Assembly: GCA_902605135.1 (NCBI GenBank)
Contig: CACLBK010000004.1
Span: forward strand, 1-55,469
Source: an uncultured Alphaproteobacteria bacterium
Lineage (GTDB): Bacteria; Pseudomonadota; Alphaproteobacteria; HIMB59; GCA-002718135
Direction: 5' to 3'
Length of the DNA: 55,469 nt
The notes below the pieces were generated by a model. That model did not search any database and was not told where the DNA came from. It saw only the letters and a program-made list of their open reading frames with translations. Both the position numbers and the translations under genes were made by a program. How positions within the stretch are numbered: position 1 is the first letter of the stretch; each line of letters begins with the position of its first letter. Below are positions 10,319-21,952 of the stretch, in pieces.

Positions 10319-10905
10319 TTTTTTGAATATAAATAATCTAGCAAATTAAATAAAGGCAATCCCATAACATTAAAATAATCTCCTTTTATGCTCTCAATAA
10401 TATTGGGCCCTAAGCTTTCTATTTGATAACATCCTACGGAGCTTAGTATTTGTTTACCTGTTTTTTTTAAGTATGTGTTTATTTGACTATTATTAAGCTT
10501 TCTTATTTTAACATAGGTTATTTCGTAATTTTCCCAAATCTTGGAACCGTTCAAGCAAATAGTTAGGCCTGACACTATTAAGTGTGTCTTTCCTGATAAA
10601 GACTTGATTTTTTTTTTCGCTTTTTCAATAGAGTTTACTTTATCTAAAATTTTTCCGTTGTGATAAATGACGGTATCACAACCCAACACAAACTTATTAG
10701 CATAAATTTTTTGTCTGCTTACACTTCTTGCTTTTTCATAAGAAAGTTTTTTTGCAAAAATCTCCGGTTTTGTCTTTCTGTTAATGGTTTTTTTGATATC
10801 TTCTTCGTTGCAGTCTGGTTTTTTTTGTGTGAAATTTAATCCTACATTTTTTAATATTTTGTATCTGGATTTACTTGAACTAGCTAATATAAATTTTTGG
10901 TGCAT
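10315..10905 (-). CDS. maf: Maf-like nucleotide pyrophosphatase
   Basis: MHQKFILASSSKSRYKILKNVGLNF, LGCDTVI; the ATG at 10905 matches the conserved Maf start better than the listed upstream start at 10938. Confidence 0.92.
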   Translation of the reverse strand: MHQKFILASSSKSRYKILKNVGLNFTQKKPDCNEEDIKKTINRKTKPEIFAKKLSYEKARSVSRQKIYANKFVLGCDTVIYHNGKILDKVNSIEKAKKKIKSLSGKTHLIVSGLTICLNGSKIWENYEITYVKIRKLNNSQINTYLKKTGKQILSSVGCYQIESLGPNIIESIKGDYFNVMGLPLFNLLDYLYSKK

Positions 10906-11327
10906 AAGTGTGTTAATAAAAAGTATAGTTATAAACACTATTAAATGTAATTTGAATTTAAGAAATAGTTCTTTTGTTATAAAATTGTGTTGCTAACAAC
11001 TTAATAACTTATCTGGATATTATAGACTGGGTGTTGATATATTTATTATACAAAACTAATAACAAGTTGTTAGAAGTTAATTGCGGTATAAATTATTTAA
11101 AAATAATATTTTTTTTTAATATTCTTTAAATTAACATATTTACTAAAGTTATTATTCATATGTTGGTAAATGAAGAATGACACAATAATAAAGCAATAAT
11201 TAAGCTTTTTAACATTACAACTAATACTACAATTAAATATATAAAATATATATTTATTATTATTTTGACATTGATCTAAATTTTGATTATTAAAATCTCT
11301 CATTTCTAAACTACCCCCAGCAACATT
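10906..11327 (+). other. Candidate chromosomal replication origin (oriC) region
   Basis: Very AT-rich ~420-bp gap between divergent maf-aroE-coaE-dnaQ (leftward) and rho-mnmE-mnmG-rsmG-parAB (rightward); perfect 10-bp inverted repeat CTAACAACTT (10993-11002) / AAGTTGTTAG (11064-11073). No consensus DnaA box seen. Confidence 0.6.
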
Positions 11328-12584
11328 ATGAACTTACAGGAATTAAAAGGAAAAGAACCTCAAGAGCTTTTAAAACAAGCTGACAAACTTGGTATAGAAA
11401 ACCCTTCATCTCTTAGAAAACAAGATTTGATGTTTTCAATTTTAAAAACAATTGCAGAAGAAGGTGAAATTATTACTGGTTTAGGGGTTATTGAAATTAT
11501 GCAAGATGGTTTTGGTTTTTTAAGATCTTCTGAATCAAACTATCTTCCTGGTCCAGACGATATTTATATTTCTCCATCACAAATTAAAAAGTTTAGTCTA
11601 CGGACTGGTGATAGCGTTGAAGGCGAGATTAGATCTCCAAAACAAGGTGAAAGATATTTTGCTATAACTAAAATTAACAAAATAAACGGTCAAGAAACTG
11701 AGTTAGTTAAAAATAGAGTTAATTTTGAAGATTTAACACCATTGTACCCTGAGGCAAGGTTCAAACTAGAACAAGAAAAACCTATGCCGGATAACACAGA
11801 AAGAATAATCGATATTATTGCCCCTCTTGGAAAAGGACAAAGACAGTTAATTGTTGCACAACCCTTCACTGGTAAAACAATAATTATGCAAAAAATTGCA
11901 AATGCTATAACTGCCAATAGTCCAGATGCTAAACTGATTGTATTACTAATTGATGAAAGGCCAGAAGAAGTCACTGATATGCAAAGATCAGTTAAAGGTG
12001 AGGTAATTAGTTCAACTTTTGATGAACCTGCTTCACGCCACGTTCAAGTTGCTGAAATGGTAATTGAGAAAGCTAAAAGATTAGTCGAATATAAACACGA
12101 TGTTGTAATTTTGCTTGATTCAATAACTAGACTTGGAAGAGCTTATAATACAGTTGTTCCCTCCAGTGGGAAGGTATTAACAGGAGGCGTTGATGCAAAC
12201 GCACTACAAAGACCCAAAAGGTTTTTTGGTGCAGCAAGAAATGTAGAAAAAGGTGGTTCTCTAACTATTATCGCTACTGCTTTAATAGATACAGGAAGCA
12301 GAATGGATGAGGTTATATTTGAAGAATTTAAGGGTACAGGTAATAGCGAAATGGTCTTAGATAGAAAACTAAGCCAAAAAAGAACTTACCCTGCATTTGA
12401 TATTGGTAAATCTGGCACAAGAAAAGAAGAATTATTACTTGATAAAAACGAGCTTGGAAAAATTTTTATTTTAAGAAAAATACTCACTCCAATGGGAAGC
12501 ACAGAAGCTATGGAATTTTTGTTAGATAAAATGAAAAACACAAAAACTAACAACGACTTCTTCCAAAGTATGGGCACCAAATAA
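11328..12584 (+). CDS. rho: Transcription termination factor Rho
   Basis: [78 protein letters not shown]. Confidence 0.98.
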   Translation: MNLQELKGKEPQELLKQADKLGIENPSSLRKQDLMFSILKTIAEEGEIITGLGVIEIMQDGFGFLRSSESNYLPGPDDIYISPSQIKKFSLRTGDSVEGEIRSPKQGERYFAITKINKINGQETELVKNRVNFEDLTPLYPEARFKLEQEKPMPDNTERIIDIIAPLGKGQRQLIVAQPFTGKTIIMQKIANAITANSPDAKLIVLLIDERPEEVTDMQRSVKGEVISSTFDEPASRHVQVAEMVIEKAKRLVEYKHDVVILLDSITRLGRAYNTVVPSSGKVLTGGVDANALQRPKRFFGAARNVEKGGSLTIIATALIDTGSRMDEVIFEEFKGTGNSEMVLDRKLSQKRTYPAFDIGKSGTRKEELLLDKNELGKIFILRKILTPMGSTEAMEFLLDKMKNTKTNNDFFQSMGTK

Positions 12585-12647
12585 ATATTAATTTTTTTAT
12601 AATCTTTCTTATTTACTTAATATCATCTTGGGTTTAATTCCCAAAAA

Positions 12648-13934
12648 ATGAAACCTTTCAAAGACACAATCTTTGCTCTTGCTACGCAAAGAGGTAAATC
12701 AGGCATAGCAGTCTTTAGGGTTTCTGGTAAAGACTCTCACAAACTAATAAAATCAATATCTTCTAAAAAAAAATTTAAAACAAACTTTTCTTCATTAAAT
12801 AACATAATAGACAGAAAAAGCATTGTAGATCAAACGCTAACAACTTTTTTCAAATCACCTAAAAGCTACACAGGAGAGGATATGGTAGAAATATCTTGTC
12901 ATGGAAGTATTTCTGTAATTAACAAAATAACCAAAACCCTATTAAAAAAAAAAATTAGACTTGCTGATCCTGGAGAGTTTACCAAAAGAGCTTTAATGAA
13001 TGATAAACTTAGTGTTTTAGAAGCGGAAACAATTAATGATTTAGTTAATGCAGAAACAGAAAATCAAAGAAAGATAGCAATTGGAAATTTAAGTGGAAAT
13101 TTAGATAAGTTTATTAATGAAATATCAAATAAACAAAAAAAACTTCTAGCGGATATAGAGGCAATTATTGATTTTGCTGACGAAGATCTTCCAAAAGAAA
13201 TATATAAAAGCATAAAAGAACAAAACAAGAACATATATAAACAAATTGAAAATATTATCAAAAGATCATCTTTATCTAGAGAAATACACAGCGGTTTTAT
13301 AATAACTATTATTGGAAAGCCTAATACAGGTAAGTCTTCCTTTATAAATTATATTAATAACAAAGAGGTTTCTATAGTTACAAATATACCTGGAACAACC
13401 ACTGATTTAGTAAGCTCCACCCTAGATATTCAAGGTGATAAATATACCTTTGTTGATACAGCAGGAATAAGAAAATATAAGAATTTAATTGAGAAAATTG
13501 GTATTCAAAGATCTTTGGAGAGTGCAGAAAGGTCTGATTTAAATATAGTTTTTCTTAAAAATAATGAAAAGAAAAATTACAGTAAAATCAAATCAAAAAT
13601 ATTTGTTAAATCAAAATATGATACTAATAAAAAAAAGATTAATGGAGCACAAAGTATTTCATCAGTATCAGGTTATGGAATCAAAAATCTTATTAAAACC
13701 ATATCTTCAAATTTAAAGAAAAAACCAATATCTGGTCCAGTCTTTTCACGTGAAAGACATCTTGAAAGCCTAAACAAATCCCTTGTATTGCTTAAAAGTA
13801 TAGATTTAAAAGAAATAGATCTTGCTGCAGAAAATGTTAGAAGATCAATTATGTATATTGATGGAATTAATCAAAAATTTGATATTGAGAAAATTTTAGA
13901 TATAATATTTAATGATTTTTGTATTGGTAAGTAA
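12648..13934 (+). CDS. mnmE: tRNA modification GTPase MnmE
   Basis: DTIFALATQRGKSGIAVFRVSG; GKPNTGKSSFINYI; DTAGIRK; C-term FCIGK. Confidence 0.97.
   Translation: MKPFKDTIFALATQRGKSGIAVFRVSGKDSHKLIKSISSKKKFKTNFSSLNNIIDRKSIVDQTLTTFFKSPKSYTGEDMVEISCHGSISVINKITKTLLKKKIRLADPGEFTKRALMNDKLSVLEAETINDLVNAETENQRKIAIGNLSGNLDKFINEISNKQKKLLADIEAIIDFADEDLPKEIYKSIKEQNKNIYKQIENIIKRSSLSREIHSGFIITIIGKPNTGKSSFINYINNKEVSIVTNIPGTTTDLVSSTLDIQGDKYTFVDTAGIRKYKNLIEKIGIQRSLESAERSDLNIVFLKNNEKKNYSKIKSKIFVKSKYDTNKKKINGAQSISSVSGYGIKNLIKTISSNLKKKPISGPVFSRERHLESLNKSLVLLKSIDLKEIDLAAENVRRSIMYIDGINQKFDIEKILDIIFNDFCIGK
13744..13755. promoter_or_regulatory. parS site core (ParB-binding), inside mnmE
   Basis: Perfect palindrome TTTCACGTGAAA matching the core of parS TGTTTCACGTGAAACA. 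Confidence 0.88.
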
Positions 13935-13946
13935 TTTCACGTGAAA
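13935..13946. promoter_or_regulatory. parS site core (ParB-binding), mnmE/mnmG junction
   Basis: Second perfect TTTCACGTGAAA; overlaps the annotated GTG start of mnmG (13941). Confidence 0.88.
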
Positions 13947-15818
13947 AGAGACATGGATAATAAACTTGATGTAATTGTAATTGGTGGGGGGCATGCAGGT
14001 GTAGAAGCAGCATGCTCATCTGCAAGAACTGGTTCAAAAACAGTATTAATTACTCATAAAATTGAAAAAATAGGAGAAATGTCTTGTAATCCTGCAATTG
14101 GAGGTCTTGGAAAAGGACATCTTGTAAAGGAGATAGATGCCTTAGATGGAATAATGGCCAAAGCTACAGACAAAGCCTGTATACAATTTAGAATGTTAAA
14201 CTCCAGTAGAGGTGCGGCTGTAAGGGGTCCAAGGGCTCAAACAGACCGTATTTTATATAAAAATGCTATAAATGAACTCGTATCTGAGCAAAAAAACCTT
14301 CAAATTATCGAAGGATCAGTCGAAGATTTAATTGTTTCAAAAAATCAGGTAATGGGTGTTGTTTTAGGTGATAACAAAAAGATATTTTCCAAATCTGTAG
14401 TTTTAACCACAGGCACTTTCTTGCAGGGATTAATAAGAATAGGTTCTGAGAAGCAAGAAGCAGGAAGAGTTGGAGATAAGCCCTCAATAAAGCTTGCAAT
14501 AAGGCTTAAAGAGCTAAAGTTTTCAATAGGTAGATTAAAGACAGGAACACCCCCAAGATTACTTAAAAAAACTATAAAATTCAATGACTTAGATGAACAG
14601 CACCCAGATAAAAAGTCTATTCCATTTTCTTTTATCAACAGAGATATCCACATTCCTCAAATATCTTGTTTTATTACACATACTAATAAAAAAACACATG
14701 AAATAATTGAGCAGAACCTTAACCTATCACCAATGTATTCTGGAGAAATACAATCAATGGGAGCTAGGTATTGCCCTTCTATTGAAGATAAGATTTATAA
14801 ATTCAAAAATAAGTCATCACATCAGATATTTCTTGAGCCAGAAGGATTAGATAGTGATTTAATATATCCAAACGGAATATCTTCTTCACTTCCAACTGAA
14901 ATTCAAGAGCAGTTTGTTAAAACGATTAAAGGTTTAGAGAATGTTACAATTACACAACCTGCATATGCCATTGAATATGATTTTGTTAACCCACAAGAGC
15001 TAACGCACACGCTTGAAACAAAAAAAATTAAAAATTTATTTTTTGCAGGACAGATAAATGGAACAACTGGATACGAAGAAGCGGCTGCACAAGGCATAAT
15101 GGCCGGGATAAACGCATCACTTAAAACAACATCTAATAAAGAATTTATAATACCTAGGTCCTCTGGATATATAGGTGTTTTAATAGATGATTTAGTTACA
15201 AAAGGAACTAAAGAGCCATACAGAATGTTTACTTCTAGGTCGGAATATAGACTTTTACTTCGGGCTGATAATGCAGACTTAAGACTTACTCCTCTTGGTA
15301 TTGATATTGGTTGTGTTGATATAGATAGGCAAAGAGAGTTCCAAAAAAAATCTGAAAGGATAAAAGAGGGGTTTAAGTTTGTTAAAAACCATAAATTCTC
15401 CCCAGATGCACTCCTAAAAAAAGGGATAAAAATAAATAAAGATGGAAAGAAAAGAAATATTATAGACCTTTTGTCATTTTCTAATATTACAACCCCTAAG
15501 CTAAAAAAAATCCTTCCTGAATTAAATGATTTAGAAGATGATGTAATAGAACAAATTGAAATTGAAGCTAAGTATGCAGGTTATCTTGATAGACAAAGGA
15601 TGGATATAGAAGACTTTGAAAAAGAAGAAAACTTGGTAATTCCTAAATCAACTAATTATAAAATGGTTGGAAGTCTATCTAATGAGGTAGTTGAAAAATT
15701 ATCAAAAATTAAACCACCAACTCTTGGAGCGGCCTCAAGAATATCAGGTGTAACGCCTGCAGCCACCATAGCCCTTCTTAGATATATTAAAAAAAATAAA
15801 AATAAAAAAGCAGCATAA
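13941..15818 (+). CDS. mnmG: tRNA uridine-5-carboxymethylaminomethyl modification enzyme MnmG
   Basis: [53 protein letters not shown]. Confidence 0.98.
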   Translation: MKRDMDNKLDVIVIGGGHAGVEAACSSARTGSKTVLITHKIEKIGEMSCNPAIGGLGKGHLVKEIDALDGIMAKATDKACIQFRMLNSSRGAAVRGPRAQTDRILYKNAINELVSEQKNLQIIEGSVEDLIVSKNQVMGVVLGDNKKIFSKSVVLTTGTFLQGLIRIGSEKQEAGRVGDKPSIKLAIRLKELKFSIGRLKTGTPPRLLKKTIKFNDLDEQHPDKKSIPFSFINRDIHIPQISCFITHTNKKTHEIIEQNLNLSPMYSGEIQSMGARYCPSIEDKIYKFKNKSSHQIFLEPEGLDSDLIYPNGISSSLPTEIQEQFVKTIKGLENVTITQPAYAIEYDFVNPQELTHTLETKKIKNLFFAGQINGTTGYEEAAAQGIMAGINASLKTTSNKEFIIPRSSGYIGVLIDDLVTKGTKEPYRMFTSRSEYRLLLRADNADLRLTPLGIDIGCVDIDRQREFQKKSERIKEGFKFVKNHKFSPDALLKKGIKINKDGKKRNIIDLLSFSNITTPKLKKILPELNDLEDDVIEQIEIEAKYAGYLDRQRMDIEDFEKEENLVIPKSTNYKMVGSLSNEVVEKLSKIKPPTLGAASRISGVTPAATIALLRYIKKNKNKKAA

Positions 15819-15819
15819 T

Positions 15820-16425
15820 TTGGATAAAAGTGCTGTAATAAAAAAATATAATCTTAGCAGAAAGCAAATTGATTTAATCGATAGTTACATACTGAAGTTA
15901 ACAAAAAGCAACAAAATACACAACTTAGTAGGCCCTTCCACAATTGATGTTGCATGGGATAGACATATTAATGATTCATTACAATTGTCTGAATTTATTT
16001 TGAAAAAAAATGCATCAATAGTAGATCTTGGCACTGGCGCAGGGTTACCAGGTGTGATCTTACATATTTTTGGGTATTCAAATATATTATTGCTCGACTC
16101 CAAGATGAAAAAAATAAACTTCATTAAAGAATTCGCATACGAGCAGAATTTAGTAATAAAAACTATTTGCACAAGGGTTGAAAAAATCAAAAATCAAAAA
16201 TTTAACTTTATTATTTGTCGAGCTTTCGCACCATTAATTAAATTATTAGATTATTCACGTTTTTTTACTAAAAAAAATACATCACTTCTTTTTCTTAAAG
16301 GAAGAAGTGTTAAGAAAGAAATTGAAGATGCAAAAAAATATTTTAGCCTTGAATACAACCTTTATCAAAGCAAAAGTGAAGGTGATGGATTTGTACTTAA
16401 AATAAATAAATTTAAAAAACTGTGA
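15820..16425 (+). CDS. rsmG: 16S rRNA (guanine527-N7)-methyltransferase
   Basis: HINDSLQLSEF, IVDLGTGAGLPGVIL; between mnmG and parA; TTG start. Confidence 0.95.
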   Translation: MDKSAVIKKYNLSRKQIDLIDSYILKLTKSNKIHNLVGPSTIDVAWDRHINDSLQLSEFILKKNASIVDLGTGAGLPGVILHIFGYSNILLLDSKMKKINFIKEFAYEQNLVIKTICTRVEKIKNQKFNFIICRAFAPLIKLLDYSRFFTKKNTSLLFLKGRSVKKEIEDAKKYFSLEYNLYQSKSEGDGFVLKINKFKKL

Positions 16426-17195
16426 AAAAAATAATTTCTATATCTAACCAAAAAGGTGGCGTTGGCAAAACCACAACAACTATAAATCTTGCTACCTCAT
16501 TAGCTGCAGTAAAAAAAAATGTTTTAATTGTTGATGCTGACCCACAAGGTAATGCAAGCACTGGACTAGGCCTATCTTATGATGCAAGAAAACCAACAAT
16601 TTATGAAATGATCCATGAAAAAAAACTTTTAGCTGAAGGAATTAAAGAAACACTAATTCCTGGTCTTAAAATAATCGGATCAAATATAGATCTAGCGGCG
16701 GCCGAGGTGGAGTTGACAAATTTTGAAAAAAGAGAATTTATTTTAAAATCTATATTTTCTGAAATTAATGATTTTGATTTCATTTTTGTTGATTGCCCAC
16801 CTGCACTTGGGCTTCTAACAATCAATTCATTAGTTGCATCTGATACTACACTTATTCCTCTTCAGTCAGAGTTTTTTGCCCTTGAGGGTCTTTCAGCTTT
16901 AATGAACACAATTAAATTGATTCAAGAAAATTATAATAAAGATTTAAAAATTGAGGGAATATTACTTACAATGCTAGACAAAAGAAATTCATTAAGCTCG
17001 CTCGTAGAGAAAGATGTGAGGCAACATTTTGGAAATCAGGTATACAAAACCACAATTCCAAGAAACGTTAAAATATCTGAAGCTCCTAGTCATGGCAAAC
17101 CAGCATTAGTATACGATACACAAGCTGCAGGCTCTTTAGCTTATATTGAGCTTGCAAAAGAAGTCATTTTAAATCAAAATAAAAATTATGAATAA
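16422..17195 (+). CDS. parA: Chromosome partitioning ATPase ParA
   Basis: ISISNQKGGVGKTTTTINLATSLA, VDADPQGNASTGLG, FVDCPPALGLLTINSL; GTG start. Confidence 0.97.
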   Translation: MKKIISISNQKGGVGKTTTTINLATSLAAVKKNVLIVDADPQGNASTGLGLSYDARKPTIYEMIHEKKLLAEGIKETLIPGLKIIGSNIDLAAAEVELTNFEKREFILKSIFSEINDFDFIFVDCPPALGLLTINSLVASDTTLIPLQSEFFALEGLSALMNTIKLIQENYNKDLKIEGILLTMLDKRNSLSSLVEKDVRQHFGNQVYKTTIPRNVKISEAPSHGKPALVYDTQAAGSLAYIELAKEVILNQNKNYE

Positions 17196-18030
17196 AGAAA
17201 ACAAACTAGGTATGGGCCTAGGGGCTCTTTTATCAACGACTATTGATAGTAATTCAAACGATAGTGGGATTCAAAAAATCAACATTTCTCAAATAGTACC
17301 AAACCCTAAACAACCAAGAAAAATTTTTAAAGACGAAGAGCTTAAAGGGCTTTCTTCATCAATAAAGAATCAGGGCTTGATACAACCAATAATTGTAAAA
17401 CCAGCAACAGATAACCAATTTCAGATTATTGCTGGAGAAAGAAGGTGGAGAGCGTGCCAACTAAATGGAATGCACGAGGTAGATTGTGTTGTTAAAGATC
17501 TTGACGATACTAATGTTTTAGAAGCAGCTTTAATTGAAAATATTCAAAGGGAAGACCTAAATATAATAGAGGAAGCAAATGCATATAAAGGATTAATCGA
17601 AATAAAAGGTGTTAATAATGAAAGCCTTTCTAAATTAATTGGCAAAAGCTCGAGTCATATTTCAAATACTTTACGCCTCTTAGAGCTTGATAGAAAAATA
17701 CAAGAGATGGTAATAAATGGTGATCTAACTATGGGACACGCAAGAGCGCTTATTGGCGTTCCTGATGCTATTAAAAAAGCAAATGAAATAATTGAAAAAA
17801 AACTAAGTGTAAGACAGACTGAGAAGATTACAGCCGAGTTCAAGAATAATAAAAAAAAGAAATTCTCAAAAGACCCAAATATATTAGATTTAGAAAAAGA
17901 ACTTTCTGATAAAATAGGCTTAAAAACATCTATACAATTTAATGAAAACGGATCTTCTGGATCTTTAACGCTGTATTATTCTGATTTAAATCAACTAGAC
18001 GATTTAATGAAAAGACTTAAGAAACAGTAA
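17188..18030 (+). CDS. parB: Chromosome partitioning protein ParB
   Basis: LGMGLGALLS, NPKQPRKIF, IIAGERRWRAC, ALIENIQREDLN, TMGHARALIG. Confidence 0.97.
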   Translation: MNKENKLGMGLGALLSTTIDSNSNDSGIQKINISQIVPNPKQPRKIFKDEELKGLSSSIKNQGLIQPIIVKPATDNQFQIIAGERRWRACQLNGMHEVDCVVKDLDDTNVLEAALIENIQREDLNIIEEANAYKGLIEIKGVNNESLSKLIGKSSSHISNTLRLLELDRKIQEMVINGDLTMGHARALIGVPDAIKKANEIIEKKLSVRQTEKITAEFKNNKKKKFSKDPNILDLEKELSDKIGLKTSIQFNENGSSGSLTLYYSDLNQLDDLMKRLKKQ

Positions 18031-18961
18031 TTTTTTTTATACTCAAAAGAAAGCGCAAACAATAAACTAATGACAAACCTCTTTCTTTTCGCAAAACCTT
18101 TTCTGTTGATGAGAGTAGCCTAACAAGCATTTTTTTCTTTTTAGAGTTATATTTTTTATAAAACTCAATTAAAAAATTTTTTTCTTTAAATAAATAAGCA
18201 GGTATTTTTTTTTGATATTCATTTATATTATTGGCTTCTATAATTAATTGACAAAAAAATTTACTCTTATAATAGAGATCATTTGCATCTGAATTATTTA
18301 TAATTTTACTTCTATATACCTCAATTATTTCTTTGTTATTTTTCAATAAATTAAAAAAGATTTTTTCTTTTCCAGTATCATCTATTGTTAGAAGCCTTCT
18401 AATATTGTCAACACTGACCTCTATTCCACCTAAACCCAAGATCTTTCTCAAACTTGTTTCAAAAAACATATATTTGCTCTCAAGTTTTTCAACCATTAGC
18501 CAATATGCATCTTTTGATACAATTAACTTATTATCACTTATAAATTTATTTAAAATTTTTATTCTTGAATCTCTTTCCAACTCATAACAATCAAGCAAAC
18601 AACAGTCCTTTTCTTTATAAAAAAAATTTTTAGTTTTTTTAATACTGCTAGAATTCTCTTGTATAAATATAAAAATATTATTTGATTTTCTTATATTGTT
18701 AAAAGCTTTCTCATCAAAGCCTTTGCAACTATTGAACAAATATATCTTTTTGTTTTCAAATAAACCAACCTCATCTACAAATTCTTTTAATGAGTCGATT
18801 TTTGTTACCAAGGCCATTTCTTTTTGTTGACACTTATCTATAATTAAAGACTTTGTTTTTTCTATAAGTGTGGGCTCATTACCACTAATAAAAAAAAATT
18901 GCTTATCAGGTATTGCCTCTTTGTTTAGTAAAACATCTATAGGCGCTACTTTCATAAACAA
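18017..18961 (-). CDS. holA: DNA polymerase III delta subunit
   Basis: HolA-like; synteny parB-holA-lptE-leuS; convergent 14-bp overlap with parB. Confidence 0.85.
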   Translation of the reverse strand: MFMKVAPIDVLLNKEAIPDKQFFFISGNEPTLIEKTKSLIIDKCQQKEMALVTKIDSLKEFVDEVGLFENKKIYLFNSCKGFDEKAFNNIRKSNNIFIFIQENSSSIKKTKNFFYKEKDCCLLDCYELERDSRIKILNKFISDNKLIVSKDAYWLMVEKLESKYMFFETSLRKILGLGGIEVSVDNIRRLLTIDDTGKEKIFFNLLKNNKEIIEVYRSKIINNSDANDLYYKSKFFCQLIIEANNINEYQKKIPAYLFKEKNFLIEFYKKYNSKKKKMLVRLLSSTEKVLRKERGLSLVYCLRFLLSIKKITVS

Positions 18962-19443
18962 TTTTCTATATTTATTTCAGATAAAGAAGACACAAATTGA
19001 TTCAAACTCTCTCTTATTGCTAGCTCATACTTTTTTTCTAAAGAAGCATCTGTTCCATAATTATAACCAGATGACTTAGATATAATTGAAAAATTAGAAG
19101 TTATTTCCTTTTCATAACTTATACAATTATCTTTTTTTAACATAAGGGTATAAAAAAACCTCAATTCATATTTTAGGTTTGATGCTGCTTGGTTTGTTTC
19201 TACTGATATATTTGTTTTTCTCTCAGTAATATTTATTATAAGTTTGAAGACATTTTCATTATTATTACCAAAATACATAGGTAAATATGAGTTCATAAAA
19301 TTAAAATTAATTCCAGACGTACCAACTTCTGTTTTTTGAAAAAGTGGGTTTACAAGATTCTTATTATCTTTGTAAACAAAATCCACACCACTGCAAGATG
19401 CTAAAAAGTAAAAAAAAACAACAATGATTAGTTTTTTCATCAA
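18952..19443 (-). CDS. lptE: LPS-assembly lipoprotein LptE
   Basis: Lipoprotein signal FFYFLASC; between holA and leuS. Confidence 0.75.
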   Translation of the reverse strand: MMKKLIIVVFFYFLASCSGVDFVYKDNKNLVNPLFQKTEVGTSGINFNFMNSYLPMYFGNNNENVFKLIINITERKTNISVETNQAASNLKYELRFFYTLMLKKDNCISYEKEITSNFSIISKSSGYNYGTDASLEKKYELAIRESLNQFVSSLSEINIENCL

Positions 19444-21950
19444 ACAACCAAATTAATAATTTTACCCGGAACATATATTTCCCTTATAATGTTTTTTCCA
19501 GATATATTCTTTTTAATCTTATCGTTATTTTTTACTAACTCCAAAACCATTTGTTTTGATAATGAGTCATCAATTTCAATAATTTCTTTTGTTTTACCAT
19601 TAATTTGAATAGCTAATTTAAATTTTGTTTTTTTCTTCACTTCTTCTACTGGCCAACTTTGATTAATACATAAGGTGCTATTATCAATATTTGACCATAT
19701 CTCTTCGCTTATATGCGGTATAAAAGGGTGTAGAATTACTGACAGCTTTCCAAGAGACCATTTAAAACCTTTTTCTGACATTTTTTTTTCTGATAAAGAA
19801 TTGCTGAGAATATTCACAAACTCATATATTTTTGCAACAGATTTATTAAACTGAAAAGATTCTATATTTTCAGACACCTCATTAATAATACTTTTTAAAT
19901 TATCTAATATATCAAAATCTTCTACAGAAGCTGATTTATAATTTTTAGACCTATCAACCAATTCATAAACCTTATTAATAAACTTAAAAGAAGCAGATAT
20001 CCCAGTCTCAGTCCACTGCAAATCTCTTTCTGGCGGACTATCAGATAACATAAACCATCTAGCTGTGTCTGCACCATATGAATTAATAATATCATTAGGA
20101 TCCACAACGTTTTTTTTTGACTTACTCATTTTTTCAATTTTTCCTGTTTCAACATCATACCCATTTATGTCTTTTAGTTGTCCATCAATTTTTTCAACAT
20201 CTTTAGGCTCAACCCATTCACCCTTTTTATTAAAGTATGTTAAGTGAGTAACCATGCCTTGAGTGAACAAACCTTTAAAAGGTTCATTTAAATTAAAATA
20301 ATTAAGATCTCGTAAGGCTTTAGTAAAAAACCTCGAATAAAGTAGATGCAATATAGCATGTTCAATTCCTCCAATATATTGATCAACTGGTAACCAATAT
20401 TCTATATCTTTTTTCTCAAAAGGTTTGTCTAATCTCGAATTACAATATCGAAAATAATACCAAGATGATTCAAAAAATGTATCAAATGTATCTGTTTCTC
20501 TGTATGCCTTCATACCAGTTTTTGGACAAACAGTCTCTTTCCAAGAGGAAATATTACTTAGTGCACTTGAAGATTCACTAAAGTTTTCCACTTCAGGAAG
20601 TTTTATAGGAAGGTCTACTTCTTCAACTGTTAATATTTCACCATCCTCTCTGTAAATAATAGGTATGGGACAACCCCAGAATCTTTGCCTTGAAATACCC
20701 CAATCTCTTAATTTAAAATTTACTTTCTTTTTTCCTATTTTTTTATTTTCTATTTCATCAATTATTTTATTTTTCGCATCGTTTATATTTAATCCGTTTA
20801 AAAATTCAGAATTAATTAAGATTCCTTCATCAGTAAACGCTTCATCATTAATATTGAAAGAATTTAAATTAACATTATTTGGTTTGACAACAGGTATTAC
20901 CTCAAGATTATATTGTCTTGCAAAATCTAAATCTCTTTGATCATGTGCAGGACATCCAAAAATAGCGCCAAGCCCATACTCCTTTAGAACAAAATTAGCC
21001 ACAAAGATTGGAAGTTTTTTACCTCTTATAAAAGGATGGTCTACGAATAAATTTATATTGAACCCCTTTTTAGTTTTCTCAGGGTTTAACCTTTCACAAC
21101 TTTTGATGAATTTTTGTAACTCAATATTTTTTTTCGAAATCTCAACAACTAATTCATGTTCACTTGATAGCGCTATAAAGGTAGCTCCAAAAATTGTATC
21201 AGGCCTGGTTGTAAATACTTTAATTTTTTTATTATTTTCTAGAACTTTAAAATCTATTTCAGCACCTGTTGATTTACCAATCCAATTAGATTGCATAATT
21301 TTTACTTTATTTGGCCAATTATTTAATTTTTCTAAATCTCTTAAAAGCTCGTCTGAGTATTTGCTAATTTTTAAAAACCATTGCGATAGTTTTTTCTTTT
21401 CTACAACTGCTCCAGACCTCCATCCTCTACCATCAATAACTTGTTCATTTGCTAAAACCGTTTTATCTATTGGGTCCCAATTAACCTCAGCCTCTTTTTT
21501 ATAGGCTAGTCCTGCTTTAAACATATCTATAAAAAACTTTTGCTCATGTTTATAATAATCAGGATGACACGTCGCAATTTCTCTTGTCCAATCTAAAGAT
21601 AAACCCATTTTTAAAAGTTGGTTTTTCATTGTTTTTATATTTTGATAAGTCCAACTTTCAGGGTGTTTTTTTTCAGTTAATGCAGCATTCTCAGCTGGAA
21701 GACCAAAGGCATCCCAGCCCATAGGGTGTAAAACATTATAACCTTTCATCCGCTTGTATCTTGCAACTACATCGCCTAAGGTATAATTTCTAACATGACC
21801 CATATGTATTTTTCCTGAGGGATAAGGAAACATTTCTAATACATAAAATTTTTCTTTATTTTGATCTATTTCTGTTTGAAAAATTTTTTTATCTGACCAA
21901 ACCGTCTGCCATTTTTTTTCAACTTCTTTATGATTGTATCTCGATGACAC
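19440..21950 (-). CDS. leuS: Leucyl-tRNA synthetase
   Basis: [32 protein letters not shown]. Confidence 0.98.
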   Translation of the reverse strand: MSSRYNHKEVEKKWQTVWSDKKIFQTEIDQNKEKFYVLEMFPYPSGKIHMGHVRNYTLGDVVARYKRMKGYNVLHPMGWDAFGLPAENAALTEKKHPESWTYQNIKTMKNQLLKMGLSLDWTREIATCHPDYYKHEQKFFIDMFKAGLAYKKEAEVNWDPIDKTVLANEQVIDGRGWRSGAVVEKKKLSQWFLKISKYSDELLRDLEKLNNWPNKVKIMQSNWIGKSTGAEIDFKVLENNKKIKVFTTRPDTIFGATFIALSSEHELVVEISKKNIELQKFIKSCERLNPEKTKKGFNINLFVDHPFIRGKKLPIFVANFVLKEYGLGAIFGCPAHDQRDLDFARQYNLEVIPVVKPNNVNLNSFNINDEAFTDEGILINSEFLNGLNINDAKNKIIDEIENKKIGKKKVNFKLRDWGISRQRFWGCPIPIIYREDGEILTVEEVDLPIKLPEVENFSESSSALSNISSWKETVCPKTGMKAYRETDTFDTFFESSWYYFRYCNSRLDKPFEKKDIEYWLPVDQYIGGIEHAILHLLYSRFFTKALRDLNYFNLNEPFKGLFTQGMVTHLTYFNKKGEWVEPKDVEKIDGQLKDINGYDVETGKIEKMSKSKKNVVDPNDIINSYGADTARWFMLSDSPPERDLQWTETGISASFKFINKVYELVDRSKNYKSASVEDFDILDNLKSIINEVSENIESFQFNKSVAKIYEFVNILSNSLSEKKMSEKGFKWSLGKLSVILHPFIPHISEEIWSNIDNSTLCINQSWPVEEVKKKTKFKLAIQINGKTKEIIEIDDSLSKQMVLELVKNNDKIKKNISGKNIIREIYVPGKIINLVV

Positions 21951-21952
21951 TT

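Noticed and set aside
11097-11303. 68-aa minus-strand ORF in the maf-rho intergenic
   Set aside because: Low-complexity translation in very AT-rich DNA with no homology seen; origin-like intergenic is a better explanation.
16250-16262. Possible third parS (TTATTCACGTTTTTT) in rsmG
   Set aside because: Only a half-site; palindrome broken after CACGT.
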